A DNA stretch of 64,000 nucleotides, taken from positions 1,612,001 through 1,676,000 of the forward strand of contig NZ_VIWV01000001.1 in assembly GCF_007829875.1 (NCBI RefSeq), in the 5' to 3' direction. Position 1 is the first letter of the stretch; every line of letters starts with the position of its first letter. This document shows, piece after piece, positions 51,418 to 58,746 of this stretch. Position numbers and translations under genes: made by a program. This DNA comes from Streptomyces capillispiralis (GTDB taxonomy: Bacteria > Actinomycetota > Actinomycetes > Streptomycetales > Streptomycetaceae). A model generated the notes under the pieces. It searched no databases. It was not told where the DNA came from and saw only the letters and a list, made by a program, of their open reading frames with translations.

Positions 51418-52263
51418 GTGATCACTCCCGTACGCCGAGCAGTCGCCGTGTGCGCCCTGGGCGCCGCGCTCACCGCCTGTGCCGCCACCCCGCCCGACCG
51501 CCAGCCGCCCCGCCCCGCGCCCTCCGCCTCCCCCGCCCCACCGACGTCCCCGCCCACCCTCGCCCCCGGCCCCTCCGGTCTGACCCCGGTGTTCCGCCAC
51601 GGCCCCCGCAGCGACGGCAGGACGGTCGCCCTGACCTTCGACGCCGACATGACCGCCGACCAGGGCCCGAGGGCCGCGGCGGGCGAGCGCTTCGACCACC
51701 CCCGGCTCATCGCCACCCTGCGCGCGCTGAAGGTGCCGGCCACGGTGTTCATGACCGGCCGCTGGGCCGAGGAGTACCCGGACCAGGCCCGCTCCCTCGG
51801 CCGGGACCCGCTCTTCGAGGTCGCCAACCACTCCTACAGCCACTACGCGTTCACCGGCGACTGCTACGGCCTGCCGACCGTCTCCGCGGACCGGATGCGG
51901 GCGGACGTGGAGCGGGCGTACGCGGTGTTCCGGAAGGTGGGCGTGCCGGACCCGATGCCGTACTTCCGCTTCCCCGGCGGCTGCTACGACCGTGCGGCGC
52001 TGAAGGCCCTGGTCCCGGCCGGTGTCACGGCCGTGCAGTGGGACGTGGTCGGCGGCGACGCGTTCGCCACGGACGCGGAGGCGGTGGCCCGGGAGGTGCT
52101 GGACGGGGTGCGGCCGGGCTCGGTGGTCGTCCTGCACTGCACCCTCAGCGCGGCCCCGACCACGGAACGGGCCGTCCGCGCGATCGTCCCGGAGCTGCGC
52201 CGCCAGGGCTACCGCTTCGTGAAGGTCTCCGAACTGATCGCGGCCGCCGGCGGACGGGGCTGA
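51418..52263 (+). CDS. Polysaccharide deacetylase (CE4) lipoprotein
   Basis: 281 residues from GTG. The lipoprotein signal ends at LTAC (Cys21), followed by a long Pro-rich linker (24-50) and a NodB fold: TFDADMT (motif 1), NHSYSHY (motif 2, zinc His pair) and RFPGGCYD (motif 3). Also DVVGGDAF and VVVLHCTLSAAPTTERAV. It removes acetyl groups from peptidoglycan, chitin or another amino-sugar polymer outside the cell. The specificity is not readable. Confidence 0.93.
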   Translation: MITPVRRAVAVCALGAALTACAATPPDRQPPRPAPSASPAPPTSPPTLAPGPSGLTPVFRHGPRSDGRTVALTFDADMTADQGPRAAAGERFDHPRLIATLRALKVPATVFMTGRWAEEYPDQARSLGRDPLFEVANHSYSHYAFTGDCYGLPTVSADRMRADVERAYAVFRKVGVPDPMPYFRFPGGCYDRAALKALVPAGVTAVQWDVVGGDAFATDAEAVAREVLDGVRPGSVVVLHCTLSAAPTTERAVRAIVPELRRQGYRFVKVSELIAAAGGRG

Positions 52264-52281
52264 GCGTCCTACGCTGGAGTC

Positions 52282-52491
52282 ATGAGCGACACCGACACCG
52301 ACACCGGCACCGACACCGGCGCGGACTACTGCCTGATCGACGCCTCCCGGCCGCCCCGGGCCGACGGCCCGCCGTACGCGCGCTGTGTGCTGTGCCAGGA
52401 ACCGACGGAGTACCCGGAGTCGTACAAGGGCATCACCCTGTGCCCGGTCTGCGAATGGCGGGAGGCCGAGCGCACGTCCTGCTCGGGCTGA
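52282..52491 (+). CDS. Small protein with a four-cysteine zinc-ribbon-like motif
   Basis: 69 residues from ATG 18 bases after the deacetylase stop. A Thr/Asp repeat at the N-terminus (DTDTDTGTDTG) is followed by a compact domain with CVLC and CPVC pairs 18 residues apart and a hydrophobic core. The spacing suggests one zinc ion. A TACGCT hexamer lies 6 bases before the ATG. No family was recognised; it lies just upstream of the PTH2-like gene on the same strand. Confidence 0.78.
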   Translation: MSDTDTDTGTDTGADYCLIDASRPPRADGPPYARCVLCQEPTEYPESYKGITLCPVCEWREAERTSCSG

Positions 52492-52524
52492 CGGCACCCC
52501 CGCGCGGCTTGGCAGACTGGCCCC

Positions 52525-53241
52525 GTGAGCGATGACCGAACCCCTGCCGCCGGCAGCCCCTTCCGTCCCGACCCGGGCGCCCGCGACGAGGCACCCCAGT
52601 TCGTCCTGCCCCTGGTGGTCCGCATCGAGCGGGCGGCGCCCCCGCCCCGTACGGACGCGCTGGAGACGGCGGCCCGCGCGGTGCTGGTGATGCTGACCGA
52701 CGCGCGCTCGACCGGCGAGGGCGAGTGGGCCCGCGCGGTCCGCGACTGGCAGGACGCCCGCATCCGCAAGGTGGTGCGCCGGGCACGCGGCGCGGAGTGG
52801 CGCCGCGCGGAGGCCCTCCCCGGCATCACGGTCACCGGCAAGTCCGCCGAGGTCCGCGTCTTCCCGCCGGTCCCCCTGGACGGCTGGCCCAAGGACCTGG
52901 CCCGCCTCCAGGTCTCCGGCACCGACCTCGACGACCCGGACCCCGCGCCCCCGGCCGACCCGGGCACCCCCGTCCTCTGGCTGAACCCCGACCTCGGCAT
53001 GTCCGCCGGCAAGGCGATGGCCCAGGCGGGCCACGGCGCCCAGCTGGCCTGGTGGCAGCTGCCCGAGGAGGCCCGCGCCGCCTGGCACGCCACCGGCTTC
53101 CCCCTCGCCGTCCGCACCGCCGACCCCGCCCGCTGGCCCGCCCTGACGGCCGGCGGCCTCCCCACGGTCCGCGACGCCGGCTTCACGGAGATCGCCCCGG
53201 GCTCGTGCACGGTGGTGGCGGACCATCCGGCGCTGCGCTGA
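52525..53241 (+). CDS. PTH2-type peptidyl-tRNA hydrolase-like protein
   Basis: 238 residues from GTG. The C-terminal PTH2 fold (about 140-238) carries the signature LGMSAGKAMAQAGHGAQLAWW, matching the G-K-x-x-A-Q-x-x-H-A pattern of archaeal-type peptidyl-tRNA hydrolases. The N-terminal 130 residues form an extra alpha/beta region (QFVLPLVVRIERA, LPGITVTGKSAEVRVFPPVPL) found in actinobacterial relatives. It would free peptides from stalled peptidyl-tRNA. The housekeeping bacterial Pth is presumably elsewhere, so this is an additional enzyme. Confidence 0.85.
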   Translation: MSDDRTPAAGSPFRPDPGARDEAPQFVLPLVVRIERAAPPPRTDALETAARAVLVMLTDARSTGEGEWARAVRDWQDARIRKVVRRARGAEWRRAEALPGITVTGKSAEVRVFPPVPLDGWPKDLARLQVSGTDLDDPDPAPPADPGTPVLWLNPDLGMSAGKAMAQAGHGAQLAWWQLPEEARAAWHATGFPLAVRTADPARWPALTAGGLPTVRDAGFTEIAPGSCTVVADHPALR

Positions 53242-53267
53242 GGCCGGGGCCCGGCGCCGGCTCAGGG

Positions 53268-55085
53268 TCAGGGCGCGGCGCCGTGACGGCGCCGGCGCTC
53301 GCCGTACGCGGTGACGACCCGCCACAGGTCCCGTCGGTCGATGTCCGGCCAGAGGGTGTCGCTGAAGTGCAGCTCCGCGTAGGTGGCCTGCCAGGGCAGG
53401 AAGTTGGAGGTGCGCTGTTCGCTGCTGGTGCGCCACAGCAGGTCGACGTCGGGCAGGTCGGGGTGGGGCAGGTGGGCGGCGACGTCGCTCTCCTCGATGA
53501 GGACGGGATCGATGTCGCCGGCCCGCGCGGCCCGGGCGAGGGATGCCGCGGCGCGGGCTATCTCGTCGCGTCCGCCGTAGTTGACGCACAGGGTCAGGGT
53601 CAGCCGGCCGCGGGTGCGGGTGGCGTGCTCCCGGCGGCGGAGGGCGTCGACGAGGTCGGTGGGCAGGCGGCCGGGCCGGCCGGACCAGCGCAGCCGGACG
53701 TCGAGGTCCCGGTAGGGATCGGCGTCGAGCTGGTCCCGCAGGCCGGACAGGATGTGGCCGATCTCCTCGGGCTCGCGTTTCCAGTTCTCGGTGGAGAACG
53801 CGTACAAGGTCAGCCAGGGCAGGCCGATCTGCAGGGCCCCGTAGACGGTCTCGTGGACGGCGCGGACGCCGGCGCGGTGGCCTTCGGAGCGGGGCAGGCC
53901 GCGTTCGGTGGCCCACCGTCCGTTGCCGTCCATGATGACGGCGACGTGGGTGGGCATCCGGTCCGCCGGGATGCGGGGCGGCCCGATGCCGGTGGGGTGG
54001 GCCGGCGGCTCAGGGAACCCGGCCGCGCGGGGCCTCGGGACCGGACGCGCGGCGGCCGCGCCGGGCGGGCGGGCCGGGCGGGGCCCGGGAATCGTCAGCG
54101 GGGTCAGCTTCCAGGCCAAACCCGCGCGCAGGCGGGCGGGGGCGAGGATGCGGGCGCCGGCGGCGGCGCCGGGGCGCGGGACGGTGCGCAGGAGCCGGGG
54201 GCCGGCCGCGTCGACGGCGTCGAGCTGGGCGTGCAGCAGGGCCGCCATGGTGTCGAGGACGGTGGCCGGGCCGGGGTGCATGCCGCGGGTGAGGCCGGGC
54301 TGGTCCGTCCACCGGCGGGCCGTCGCGGTCAGGTGGGCGATCAGCGCGGCGACGTCGTCGCTCCAGCGGCGGTGCAGGAGGTCCTGCTCGGCTCCCGGAT
54401 GGCGGGCCAGGACCTCGCCGGGCACGAACAGGCCGTCCAGGGCGAGGTCGCGGGCGAGATCGGTGAGGTCGTTGGTCAGCCGGACGCCGTCGATGAACCG
54501 CTCGTAGTCCTCCTGGTGGTCCAGGCGCAGCGCGACCGGCGCCCCGGCCCGCTCGAACAGGTCCCGGGTGAGGTCGAACCAGGGGACCAGCGTGCCCCGG
54601 CCCCAGGCGCGCCAGGCGGCCCAGTCGGCGAAGCGGCGGCCGGCCACGTCGTCGCGCACCACCTCCAGCGCGCCGCGCAGCACCGTCAGGTCCAGACGCC
54701 AGCGCCCCGCGGTGTCCACCAGGGCGTGGCGCACGGGGTCGGCGCTGCGTCCGGCCGCCAGATCGTCACCGAGAGCGGTGATCCACTCATCGACCCGGGC
54801 GGCGCGTTCCGGGACCGTGGCGAGCCGGTCGTCGGCCAGGTCGTCGACGGCGCTCGCCGCCGCCCACAGCGCCCAGCACGCCGGGCGCAGGGGGGCGGGG
54901 GTGAGCCGGATCAGCGCGTACTCGGCCGGATCCCGCCGCGTCTGCCGACGGCACACCTCGTAGGCGGCCCGCAGGGCCGGCTCCTCCGCGATCATGTACC
55001 GCCTCGCGGAGACGCCACCCGGCAGGCGTGGGCGGGGCAGGTCCGGCACGACGGTCTTCCCCCGGACGACGTCACGGATGTTCAC
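53268..55085 (-). CDS. Fusion of squalene/phytoene-synthase-like domain and cis-prenyltransferase
   Basis: 605 residues from GTG. Residues about 35-330 form a head-to-head prenyl synthase-like domain: LIRLTPAPLRPACWALWAAASAVDDLADD (first Asp motif, 81-86) and RLTNDLTDLARDLALDGLFVP (second, 205-213). A Pro-rich linker (about 335-376) joins it to a cis-prenyltransferase domain (377-605). That domain is intact: catalytic Asp386 in VAVIMDGNGRW, TLYAFSTENWKR, CVNYGGRDEI, RTSSEQRTSNFLPWQ and ELHFSDTLWPDI. The second domain would make a Z-prenyl diphosphate, which the first could join or convert, a metabolic channel. The frame overlaps the ABC-2 permease gene by 14 bases, so the product may be exported. 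I know no characterised fusion of this kind. Confidence 0.88.
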   Translation of the reverse strand: MNIRDVVRGKTVVPDLPRPRLPGGVSARRYMIAEEPALRAAYEVCRRQTRRDPAEYALIRLTPAPLRPACWALWAAASAVDDLADDRLATVPERAARVDEWITALGDDLAAGRSADPVRHALVDTAGRWRLDLTVLRGALEVVRDDVAGRRFADWAAWRAWGRGTLVPWFDLTRDLFERAGAPVALRLDHQEDYERFIDGVRLTNDLTDLARDLALDGLFVPGEVLARHPGAEQDLLHRRWSDDVAALIAHLTATARRWTDQPGLTRGMHPGPATVLDTMAALLHAQLDAVDAAGPRLLRTVPRPGAAAGARILAPARLRAGLAWKLTPLTIPGPRPARPPGAAAARPVPRPRAAGFPEPPAHPTGIGPPRIPADRMPTHVAVIMDGNGRWATERGLPRSEGHRAGVRAVHETVYGALQIGLPWLTLYAFSTENWKREPEEIGHILSGLRDQLDADPYRDLDVRLRWSGRPGRLPTDLVDALRRREHATRTRGRLTLTLCVNYGGRDEIARAAASLARAARAGDIDPVLIEESDVAAHLPHPDLPDVDLLWRTSSEQRTSNFLPWQATYAELHFSDTLWPDIDRRDLWRVVTAYGERRRRHGAAP

Positions 55086-55944
55086 GGTCGTCCCCCTCCG
55101 TTCGGTCGGACCGGGCGGTGTCCGGTGCGGGCCGCTGCTCGGCCGCGGTGGGCCGCCGCGGTGCGGGCAGCGGGCGGGGCCGGGCCGGCAGGGCGGTCCG
55201 GGTGCGGTGGCGAAAGGCGAGCAGACCGACCAGGGCCGCCGCGGCGAACCAGGCCAGCTGGACGGCCAGGTACGCGGGCACGGCGCTGTCGGAGAAACCG
55301 GCGGCGGTGGCCGCCTGCATCGCCCCGTAGGAGGGCAGCAGCCGCAGGACGGGACTGTCGGCGCCCGCGCTCGAGATGGGGTTCTGCAGGGCCAGGTCGA
55401 TGATGCTGGTCATGGTGATGGCGAACATGCCCTCGACCTCCCGGCGCAGCAGGGAGCCGAATCCGACACCGAGGACGCCGTAGGTCAGTCCCGCTGCGAA
55501 CAGGGCCGCCGCCAGGAGAGCCGGCCGGCGCGGTGACCAGGTCAGGCAGGTGACCACGGTGGCGTAGGCGGAGACCACCGCGGAGGCCGCGACGAGCCCC
55601 GCCACCTTGGCCGCGACCAGATGCGCGCGGGGGAAGCCGGCCATCGCCAGGCGTTTGTCGAACCCGCCGGAGCCGAACGTCGCGGCGAACATCAGGAACC
55701 CGGTGATCAGCGTGACCGCGTTCAGCGCGCCGCTGATCTCGGTCAGCTCGTTGCCGTGGGGCGTGAGCCACTGCCCGGTGGCCCGCAGCCGTATCCGGGC
55801 CGGGTCGTCGGGCATGACCTGGTAGGCGAGCGTCGTCCACAGCGGCAGGAAGAGCGCCACCAGCACCATGGCGAACCGGTTGCGGGCGTGTTCGGTCAGC
55901 GCGTACCGGGTGGCCGTGGCGAAGAGCGCCAGGTGCGTCCTCAC
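55072..55944 (-). CDS. ABC-2 type transporter permease
   Basis: 290 residues from GTG overlapping the ATPase stop (GTGA). Six membrane helices are apparent (about 26-42, 80-100, 112-135, 142-165, 185-205, 228-250), with the ABC-2 pattern (ALNAVTLITGFLMFAATFGSGGFDKRLAMAGFPRAHLVAAKV, then YGVLGVGFGSLLRREVEGMFAITMTSIIDLALQNPI). The C-terminal 50 residues are Pro/Arg-rich. Exporters of this class move lipids, polyketides or peptides. It is located between its ATPase and the prenyl-synthase fusion in one coupled operon. Confidence 0.9.
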   Translation of the reverse strand: MRTHLALFATATRYALTEHARNRFAMVLVALFLPLWTTLAYQVMPDDPARIRLRATGQWLTPHGNELTEISGALNAVTLITGFLMFAATFGSGGFDKRLAMAGFPRAHLVAAKVAGLVAASAVVSAYATVVTCLTWSPRRPALLAAALFAAGLTYGVLGVGFGSLLRREVEGMFAITMTSIIDLALQNPISSAGADSPVLRLLPSYGAMQAATAAGFSDSAVPAYLAVQLAWFAAAALVGLLAFRHRTRTALPARPRPLPAPRRPTAAEQRPAPDTARSDRTEGDDREHP

Positions 55945-56543
55945 TCCGGGACCACCGCCGCGTGGAGCGTTCCGCCGTCGAGGCGCCACAGCTCGTCCAG
56001 GCGCTCGGTGTCCCACGCCAGGTGCGAGACGACCAGCACCGAGCGCCCCCGGTCGCGCAGCCGGACCGCCAGCTCCCAGAACCGCAGGTACGTCTCCCAG
56101 TCGAAGCCCTGGTACGGCTCGTCCAGCAGCACCACCTGCGGATCGTGCATCAGCGCCAGCGTCAGGTTCAGCTTCTGCCGCGTGCCGCCGCTGAGCACCC
56201 CCGCCCGCTCGCCGGCGTACGCGGCGAAGCCCAGGACCTCCACGAGTTCCTCGGCGTACCGCAGATCGGGCAGCCGGAACGCCGCACGGAAGAAGTCCAG
56301 GTGCTGTCGGACCGTCAGCGCGTCGTTCAGCACCACCTGCTGCGGGCAGTAGCCCAGCCGGCCGCTGTGCCGGACCGTGCCGCCCTTCGGCCGCAGTTCC
56401 CCCGCGAGGATCTTCAGCAGGGTCGACTTCCCGGCACCGTTCTCCCCGACGACTCCGGCGATCACGCCGCTCCCCAGCCGCAGATCGACCCCGCGCAGCA
56501 CCGCCCGCCGCCGATAGGCGTGCCGCACGCCCACCACCTCCAC
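55941..56543 (-). CDS. ABC transporter ATP-binding protein
   Basis: 200 residues from GTG 56543, chosen because GGAGGGG lies just upstream and VEVVGVRHAYRRRAVLRGVDLRL is the normal beginning of the domain; longer in-frame starts add only low-complexity sequence. Walker A GENGAGKST (33-41), Q-loop CPQQVVLNDALTVRQHLDFF, signature LSGGTRQKLNLTLAL, Walker B VVLLDEPYQGFD, switch His in VVSHLAWD. It is a compact exporter-type ATPase, first gene of the three-gene operon. Confidence 0.92.
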   Translation of the reverse strand: MEVVGVRHAYRRRAVLRGVDLRLGSGVIAGVVGENGAGKSTLLKILAGELRPKGGTVRHSGRLGYCPQQVVLNDALTVRQHLDFFRAAFRLPDLRYAEELVEVLGFAAYAGERAGVLSGGTRQKLNLTLALMHDPQVVLLDEPYQGFDWETYLRFWELAVRLRDRGRSVLVVSHLAWDTERLDELWRLDGGTLHAAVVPE

Positions 56544-56733
56544 CCCGGCCCCTCCCCCTCGCCCCCCGCGGACACGCGTCCGCCCGGCAGGCCCAACGAG
56601 GACCCCCGACGAAGGGCACGGGCGGCCGGCACGGTGGCCGATTGCCGCCGGATGGCCTGATGACGCCCCTTGGGGTGACGTCGTGGCGGTCGCTCCGGAG
56701 GTGACGGCCCGGTCGGGCACCCGGCGGCTCCGG

Positions 56734-56785
56734 GGCCCGCGCAAGCCCTCCGCCTCGCACTGCGGGCGGGGGGCTTGCGCGGGCC
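56734..56785 (-). terminator. Terminator of the GH76 gene
   Basis: A perfect 15-base stem (GGCCCGCGCAAGCCC at 56734-56748 and its complement at 56771-56785) with a 22-base loop lies 25 bases beyond the stop of the minus-strand GH76 gene. It insulates that gene from the ABC/prenyl-synthase operon downstream. Confidence 0.75.
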
Positions 56786-56810
56786 GCCGCCGCTTCTTGC
56801 CCCGGTCCGG

Positions 56811-58328
56811 TCAGGAGGCGGCGTTGAACAGGTCCACGGCGCTGTGCTGACGGGCCGCGTCCACCCGGTCGAGGGGGCCGTACCAGCGCAGCCCGTACTG
56901 GTCGAGGGCGTTGCGGTCGCTCGCGTGGGCGCGGTCGGCCTGGCGGCGCAGGTAGGCGGTGTACGGGTGGTCCGGGAGGACGGAGTCGAGTTCGTCCAGC
57001 CCCCGCACGTGCGCCCCCTTGAACGACGGTCCGTCCGCCCCGCAGTCACCGCTCTCGCACGGGTCGCGCAGGATGCCGTCCGCCGTGTGGAGGGCGGACG
57101 AGGTGGTGGCGGCGTCGGCGATCCGCCGTGCGCCGGTGAGCAGCGCGCCGTCGCCCGTCGCCCGGTACAGCTCGGTCAGCGCGCCGAGGAGGACGCCCTG
57201 GTTGTACGACCACACCGTGTCGCCGTTGTTGCGGCAGGTGCCCAGGTCGATGCCGTCGTTGACCAGCTGCGAGCCGTTCACCATGCCGGTGCCCCGGAAC
57301 CAGGACCAGCCGGCCCGCGCCCGCTCCAGATACGTCCTGTCGCCCGGCATCCGGTTGTGCAGGGCGGCGTTGAGCTGGATGTAGAGGGAGTTCGAGATGG
57401 CGTTCTTGTACGTGCGGGCGGTGCTCCACCACACCCCGCCGCCGCACGTGCCGTCCCAGTACGCGGCCATGTGGTCGGCGTCCGCACGGGCGGTGGCGAG
57501 GTAGCGGCTGTCGCCGGTCAGGTCGTAGGCGGCCACCCAGGCCAGTCCCCACCAGCCGGTGTCGTCGATGTAGTCGTTGCGGAACTGCCCGTCCCGCGCG
57601 TTCACGTTCAGGTCGTAGGTGCGGGCGATGGCGTACCGGTAGCTGCCCATGCCCGTGGCGCGGATGTTGTCGATGACGGCCGTGAGGGCGTTCGCCGAGT
57701 TCCACCAGCCGGTGGTGTCGAACAGGCCCGTCGCGTAGTCGTAGGACGTCATCAGGGCGGTGGCCGCGGCGGTGCCGCGGCTGCCGGCGTTCCAGGTGGT
57801 GCGGGCCCAGGGGGTGCAGGCGATCTCCGGGCGGTCGCCGGCCTTGCCGCAGGCCCGCAGCGCGCCGACGCCATGGGCGGCCCAGTCGTCCACGTTGTAC
57901 ATGAGGGTGCGCCATCCGCGCTGTCCCGCGGGCACGGTGGTGTGGCCGAGCCGGCTCCCCGAGCTCCAGGTCCGGCCGCCGTCGAAGGAGCGGTCGAGCC
58001 AGACCTCGTCGCCCGGGCCGCCGTTGCCGAGGGACGCCCAGCCCATCGCGTCGGCGTCGTCGAAGTGCAGGACGACGGACCGCGCGTGGACGGTCGCCGT
58101 GACGGGCGCGCGGTCCCCGGGGGCGAGGGCGGGGTCGCGGCCGTCGCAGTACTTGTTGCAGATGCCCGCCGCGGCGGCCCCGGTGGTGGCGGCGGCTCCG
58201 GTCGCGGCGGTGGTCTTGGTCGCCGTGCCGCCGGCGGACGCGGACTGCGGCAGCAGCGCGCACAGGGCAACAGCGAGGGCGAGGGCGGCGGCGGGCTGCC
58301 ATCGGCTGAGTCTTCGGACGGAACGCAT
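56811..58328 (-). CDS. Secreted GH76 glycoside hydrolase (alpha-1,6-mannanase family)
   Basis: 505 residues. Sec signal peptide 1-32 (ends LLPQSASA). The catalytic (alpha/alpha)6 domain (about 165-500) contains the GH76 Asp pair D255-D256 in [14 protein letters not shown], plus [33 protein letters not shown] and [12 protein letters not shown]. An N-terminal beta region (about 60-160) has a BNR-like SFDGGRTW motif, seen in Streptomyces members. It hydrolyses alpha-1,6-mannan such as the yeast cell-wall backbone. It is divergent from a ceramidase gene across an operator-bearing 418-base gap. Confidence 0.92.
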   Translation of the reverse strand: MRSVRRLSRWQPAAALALAVALCALLPQSASAGGTATKTTAATGAAATTGAAAAGICNKYCDGRDPALAPGDRAPVTATVHARSVVLHFDDADAMGWASLGNGGPGDEVWLDRSFDGGRTWSSGSRLGHTTVPAGQRGWRTLMYNVDDWAAHGVGALRACGKAGDRPEIACTPWARTTWNAGSRGTAAATALMTSYDYATGLFDTTGWWNSANALTAVIDNIRATGMGSYRYAIARTYDLNVNARDGQFRNDYIDDTGWWGLAWVAAYDLTGDSRYLATARADADHMAAYWDGTCGGGVWWSTARTYKNAISNSLYIQLNAALHNRMPGDRTYLERARAGWSWFRGTGMVNGSQLVNDGIDLGTCRNNGDTVWSYNQGVLLGALTELYRATGDGALLTGARRIADAATTSSALHTADGILRDPCESGDCGADGPSFKGAHVRGLDELDSVLPDHPYTAYLRRQADRAHASDRNALDQYGLRWYGPLDRVDAARQHSAVDLFNAAS

Positions 58329-58746
58329 GGGCGGACTGCTCCCTGTCTGGGGCGCCTCCCTGCCCGGATGTCACCGGAGGTGACCGTACCGGCCCGACGA
58401 CGGGGTGGGGCGGACCGGTGGACGGGGCGGGGTGTGCGGCGGAGGTGGGGGGTGAGAGCGCTCTCGCAACCTAGTACCGAGTGTGGGGGGCGTCAACGAG
58501 CCGGGTGCGCGGAGGAGTTGCCCCGTGGGTGCGGTGACCGGCCGGCACACCTCTTGCGGCGGCTGTGGCGTGCGGTGTACGAATGACGGCGCAGAACCTG
58601 AACGGTGTTCACGTTCGCGCGGGCGTCATGGCGCGCGAGCTCCCTTCACGAACCGTCAGGCCCGGGCAGGTGGCGATCCCACCGGCACGCGCGCCCACGT
58701 TCCATCGGCGCGCCGCCGCGGGCCGATCGAGCCGGAGGAGCAGCAG
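58329..58746. other. 418-base divergent promoter region of GH76 and ceramidase genes
   Basis: No gene is supported here. It holds a LacI/CebR-like operator (58454-58465) closer to the GH76 gene and a good GGAGGAG ribosome-binding site before the ceramidase ATG. Short frames in the right half are Arg/Pro-rich and lack conservation. Confidence 0.65.
58454..58465. promoter_or_regulatory. LacI/CebR-type operator
   Basis: GAGAGCGCTCTC is a perfect 12-base palindrome, with flanks giving TGAGAGCGCTCTCGCA. It resembles the GAGCGCTC core that CebR and other LacI-family sugar repressors recognise in Streptomyces. It lies 126 bases upstream of the GH76 start, so mannan-derived sugars may induce that gene. 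Confidence 0.7.

Noticed and set aside
53239..53266. Terminator between the PTH2-like and fusion genes
   Set aside because: CTGAGGCCGG and CCGGCTCAG pair only with a bulge over a short stem; too weak to list as a feature.
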